NCBI RefSeq assembly: GCF_001373415.1
Contig: NZ_CDSE01000084.1
Span: 171,775-235,774 of the forward strand
From: Paenibacillus dakarensis
GTDB taxonomy: Bacteria > Bacillota > Bacilli > Paenibacillales > Paenibacillaceae
DNA: 64,000 nt
Direction of reading: 5' to 3'
The notes under the pieces were generated by a model. The model had not been told where the DNA came from. It saw only the letters and a list, made by a program, of their open reading frames with translations, and ran no database searches. Of the stretch, positions 61,761 through 64,000 are shown in pieces. A program made the translations under genes and the position numbers. The first letter of the stretch is position 1, and each line of letters begins with the position of its first letter.

Positions 61761-62510
61761 TCAATAGGATGAACCTCTACTTAAATAAACATATAAATCC
61801 CCCAAAGTCTCTGCATATCGCCTGCGCTGAATTTCTTCCAAATATACAGTCCAGAGTCTAGCTGTCATCAATGCATCGGATAGCGCATCGTGTCTTCCAT
61901 CCACGGGTATTCCCTGGCTCTGCAGAAGCTTATCCAGACTATAATCGGAAAGTTCAGGGTACAGATGCCGAGCCAGCATCAGTGTATCCAGCAAACGATG
62001 TGTTAACCTGACTCTGGAAGTTTTCCACAGTGCAGCATTCAGAAATCCGCGATCATGTCCTGCAGCATAGGCAACCAATACTTTTCCTTCAACAAATGCC
62101 ATGAAGTCATGCAGGCCGTCCGTTAAGGAAACAGCGCCGTCTACCATAGACTGAGTTATTCCGGTTAATGCCGTGATCTGTTCTGAGACAGCTGCCCCGC
62201 TGTTCACAATGAGATGAAAGCTCTCTTTTTCCATAACCGTCATTCCACGTGTACAGACAGCTCCGATAGATATTATCTCATCTCCATGCTGATATGAAAA
62301 TCCGGTGGTCTCCAAATCAAATACAACGGTTTCGAGCACATTCAGTGGCGTACTGAGCAATTCCGGCCGCCGATACTGCTTCATCTGTGAGCGAATGAAA
62401 GCAATCTGCTGGGCTGAAGCATTTCCTTTCATGAATGTTATCGCCGAATTCACATCCCCCTTCAACAGAGAACGCCAAAACCCAGCTCCTGATTCTCTTG
62501 GATCCCTCAC
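61761..62510 (-). CDS. DnaQ-like 3'-5' exonuclease
   Basis: 249 residues. DEDDh exonuclease motifs: VFDLETTGFSYQHGDEIISIG (Exo I, residues about 63-83, D and E), VLVAYAAGHDRGFLNAAL (Exo II) and VDGRHDALSDALMTARL (Exo III with His). About 60 residues precede the nuclease. The start overlaps the DUF294 gene stop by 4 bp, so the two form a unit. Confidence 0.9.
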   Translation of the reverse strand: MRDPRESGAGFWRSLLKGDVNSAITFMKGNASAQQIAFIRSQMKQYRRPELLSTPLNVLETVVFDLETTGFSYQHGDEIISIGAVCTRGMTVMEKESFHLIVNSGAAVSEQITALTGITQSMVDGAVSLTDGLHDFMAFVEGKVLVAYAAGHDRGFLNAALWKTSRVRLTHRLLDTLMLARHLYPELSDYSLDKLLQSQGIPVDGRHDALSDALMTARLWTVYLEEIQRRRYAETLGDLYVYLSRGSSY

Positions 62511-63586
62511 AGCTCCGTCCGTTCTATAAAACGAAGCTCTCTTTGAAGCGAACGGTGTATCCGGCGTACCACACCCAAAGCATCTCTTAGCTCATACTGT
62601 AATGTTTTATTTCCTAACTCCTCTTTCAGAAGAAAATCACTGCTTTCAGTAAGCCCATCTTTTATCCTGGCCGAAATCCCGGCTCTCATCCGAAGTGAAA
62701 ATATCAGGGCACGCTGAACATTTTCCAGCAGCAAATTGCCTCCTTCCAACTGAATAATCCGTTCGATCCGCTTCATTGATGAGGTTTCAGTAATCCCACG
62801 CTGCAATGCCATCGCTCGGATGCTGTTTACTAAAGGAATATACATGCCATACTTCACATCAAAATCACCTGCGTGCTCACCAAACCGCTCTGTTACAACT
62901 CTCCCCATAATATTAAGGGTCGCTTTATGACGCACAGTATTACGAAGAAGCGCATATTTCATATGGGGCTGACGAGCGATGCAGCTGCGAAAATGCACAA
63001 GCCAGATTTCTGACAATTCACTGCTGCCGGCAATATGTCTCATATCTGAGGCGATCATTAAATACCGCGTCGACTCCCATGCCGCTTCACTACTCCAGTC
63101 CGTCAGCTGTTTCTTCCACTCGGATAAGGAGCGTCTCCACATCGGTTCAGAGCACATCACTTTTCCCGCACATTTTCGATATCCGGCGTCCTCAAGCAGG
63201 TTCGACATATGGGTCCCGAATTTTTGAAAATAGCCTGCATCCTTCTCTTCAAGCTCATCACCAATAATAAGTCCATGATCCTGGTCGCTCCAAAGTGCAG
63301 CTTCCAACCTGGCGCTGCTCCCGAAAGCAACAAACGCATATCGGGCAGGAGGCAGGCCTAAGCCAGCCACTTTTAATCTAAGTTCGCAAATTACAGCTGC
63401 CCGCCGTGCGATTTCATCATGCATCCGGTTAACCCATGCCATCCACGTTTCCAAACTAGTGCCATTCTTCATTTCAAGAAGCTCGTGGTGGCAAGAAATT
63501 CTTGCATTTCTCAGTTCTTTCTCCCCGGTCGCATTCTGTATCTCAGAGAAATCCGGGATCAAATTCGGATATTTTTGCTGTTCCAT
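62507..63586 (-). CDS. DUF294-type nucleotidyltransferase-like protein
   Basis: 359 residues from the ATG at 63586, with GGAGGG 8 nt upstream. The nucleotidyltransferase-like motif is FVAFGSSARLEAALWSDQDH (GS then DxD), followed by a helical C-terminal DUF294 domain. Relatives in other bacteria are joined to CBS domains; here none is present. It probably modifies a protein or nucleotide; partner of the exonuclease by gene coupling. Confidence 0.85.
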   Translation of the reverse strand: MEQQKYPNLIPDFSEIQNATGEKELRNARISCHHELLEMKNGTSLETWMAWVNRMHDEIARRAAVICELRLKVAGLGLPPARYAFVAFGSSARLEAALWSDQDHGLIIGDELEEKDAGYFQKFGTHMSNLLEDAGYRKCAGKVMCSEPMWRRSLSEWKKQLTDWSSEAAWESTRYLMIASDMRHIAGSSELSEIWLVHFRSCIARQPHMKYALLRNTVRHKATLNIMGRVVTERFGEHAGDFDVKYGMYIPLVNSIRAMALQRGITETSSMKRIERIIQLEGGNLLLENVQRALIFSLRMRAGISARIKDGLTESSDFLLKEELGNKTLQYELRDALGVVRRIHRSLQRELRFIERTEL

Positions 63587-63621
63587 GCCGGACCCTCCTA
63601 GAGAGATGAATTCAATCCTGT

Positions 63622-64000
63622 TCACGAAATGCCCGGTTCACTTCCAACTGGTCTTTTATGAACAGTGATGAGCTCAGCCGGTTCAGATTCCGATTTTGTA
63701 AGCAGCTTCATTTGCTCGGGATAGCCATAAGCCCCATGTTCACTTATATCCAGACCCATCAATTCTTCTTCCTCTGTTACGCGAAGACCAATTGTTTTCT
63801 TGATTAAGCCGAGAATAAGGAAGGACATAACCAGAACGAATGCAAAGGTCCCGGTTAACCCGAGAAGCTGAATACCAAGCTGCTTAAAGCCACCGCCATA
63901 AAATAAACCTGCGTCTCCAACTCCTGTGATCTCAACAAGCCTTGGTGCAGCAAATAAACCTGTGGATACCGCTCCCCACATTCCCGCCACACCGTGAACA
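63622..64000 (-). CDS. amt: Ammonium transporter, C-terminal part (cut by window end)
   Basis: About 126 residues up to the window edge. VHGVAGMWGAVSTGLFA is the conserved end of the Amt/MEP channel domain; then come the last membrane helix (TFAFVLVMSFLILGLI) and a cytoplasmic tail with TEEEELMGLDISEHGAYGYP that binds GlnK-type PII proteins. The 5' end lies outside the window. Confidence 0.92.
   Translation of the reverse strand, partial: VHGVAGMWGAVSTGLFAAPRLVEITGVGDAGLFYGGGFKQLGIQLLGLTGTFAFVLVMSFLILGLIKKTIGLRVTEEEELMGLDISEHGAYGYPEQMKLLTKSESEPAELITVHKRPVGSEPGIS

Overview
The window looks like a low-to-mid GC, spore-forming Firmicute of the Paenibacillus group. The basis is the set of Bacillales-type genes (yqhH-yqhG, yqzE, yhaN-yhaO, ykvI-like, xpt, a RelQ-type alarmone synthetase, citramalate synthase, B12-dependent NrdJ), the strong AGGAGG ribosome sites and frequent TTG/GTG starts. 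The genus is an inference.

Layout. (1) 1-5.6 kb: a leftward two-component system and ABC exporter module. The kinase has two close membrane segments, as in intramembrane-sensing kinases. (2) 5.7-17.5 kb: a leftward ten-gene catabolic operon: class III aminotransferase, DeoR regulator, alanine dehydrogenase, FGGY kinase, amidohydrolase, fucose/arabinose-isomerase-like protein, solute-binding lipoprotein, two permeases and a class I aldolase. It has a good promoter with three TTTC(G/A)TTT repeats spaced 32-33 bp and ends in a terminator. I do not recognise the substrate; an amino-polyol or amino-sugar would fit. (3) 17.9-28.0 kb: the most unusual part. Small, unrelated, mostly AT-rich genes (three NUDIX hydrolases, a VOC protein, a nucleotidyltransferase, a P-loop kinase, a retropepsin-like protein, a holin-like toxin) are separated by attC-like sites of about 105-190 bp. 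Each site has R and L boxes with a constant 7-nt/4-nt spacer asymmetry. The array begins next to a tyrosine recombinase at 26.9-28.0 kb. Most cassettes start with a sequence complementary to their own downstream R box, the mark of gene cassettes that circularise. An IS110-family element sits in the R box of one site. I read this as an integron-like cassette array in a Firmicute, served by a recombinase that is not a recognisable IntI.

(4) 28.2-64 kb: ordinary chromosome: nrdJ with NrdR boxes, yqhH-yqhG, cell-wall enzymes, tRNA-Leu(CAG) with a duplicated 3' fragment about 1 kb away, xpt, the YhaN-YhaO nuclease pair, a glycosyltransferase, a diguanylate cyclase, RsuA and RsmF-like RNA modification, a thioredoxin-like/PCYCGC lipoprotein pair, RelQ, pyrD, an L,D-transpeptidase, ferredoxin, dinB, cimA, a ResA-like protein, a DEDD exonuclease with a DUF294 partner, and the C-terminal part of an ammonium transporter cut by the window end.

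All calls come from reading motifs and gene order by eye. No database search, structure prediction or alignment was run.
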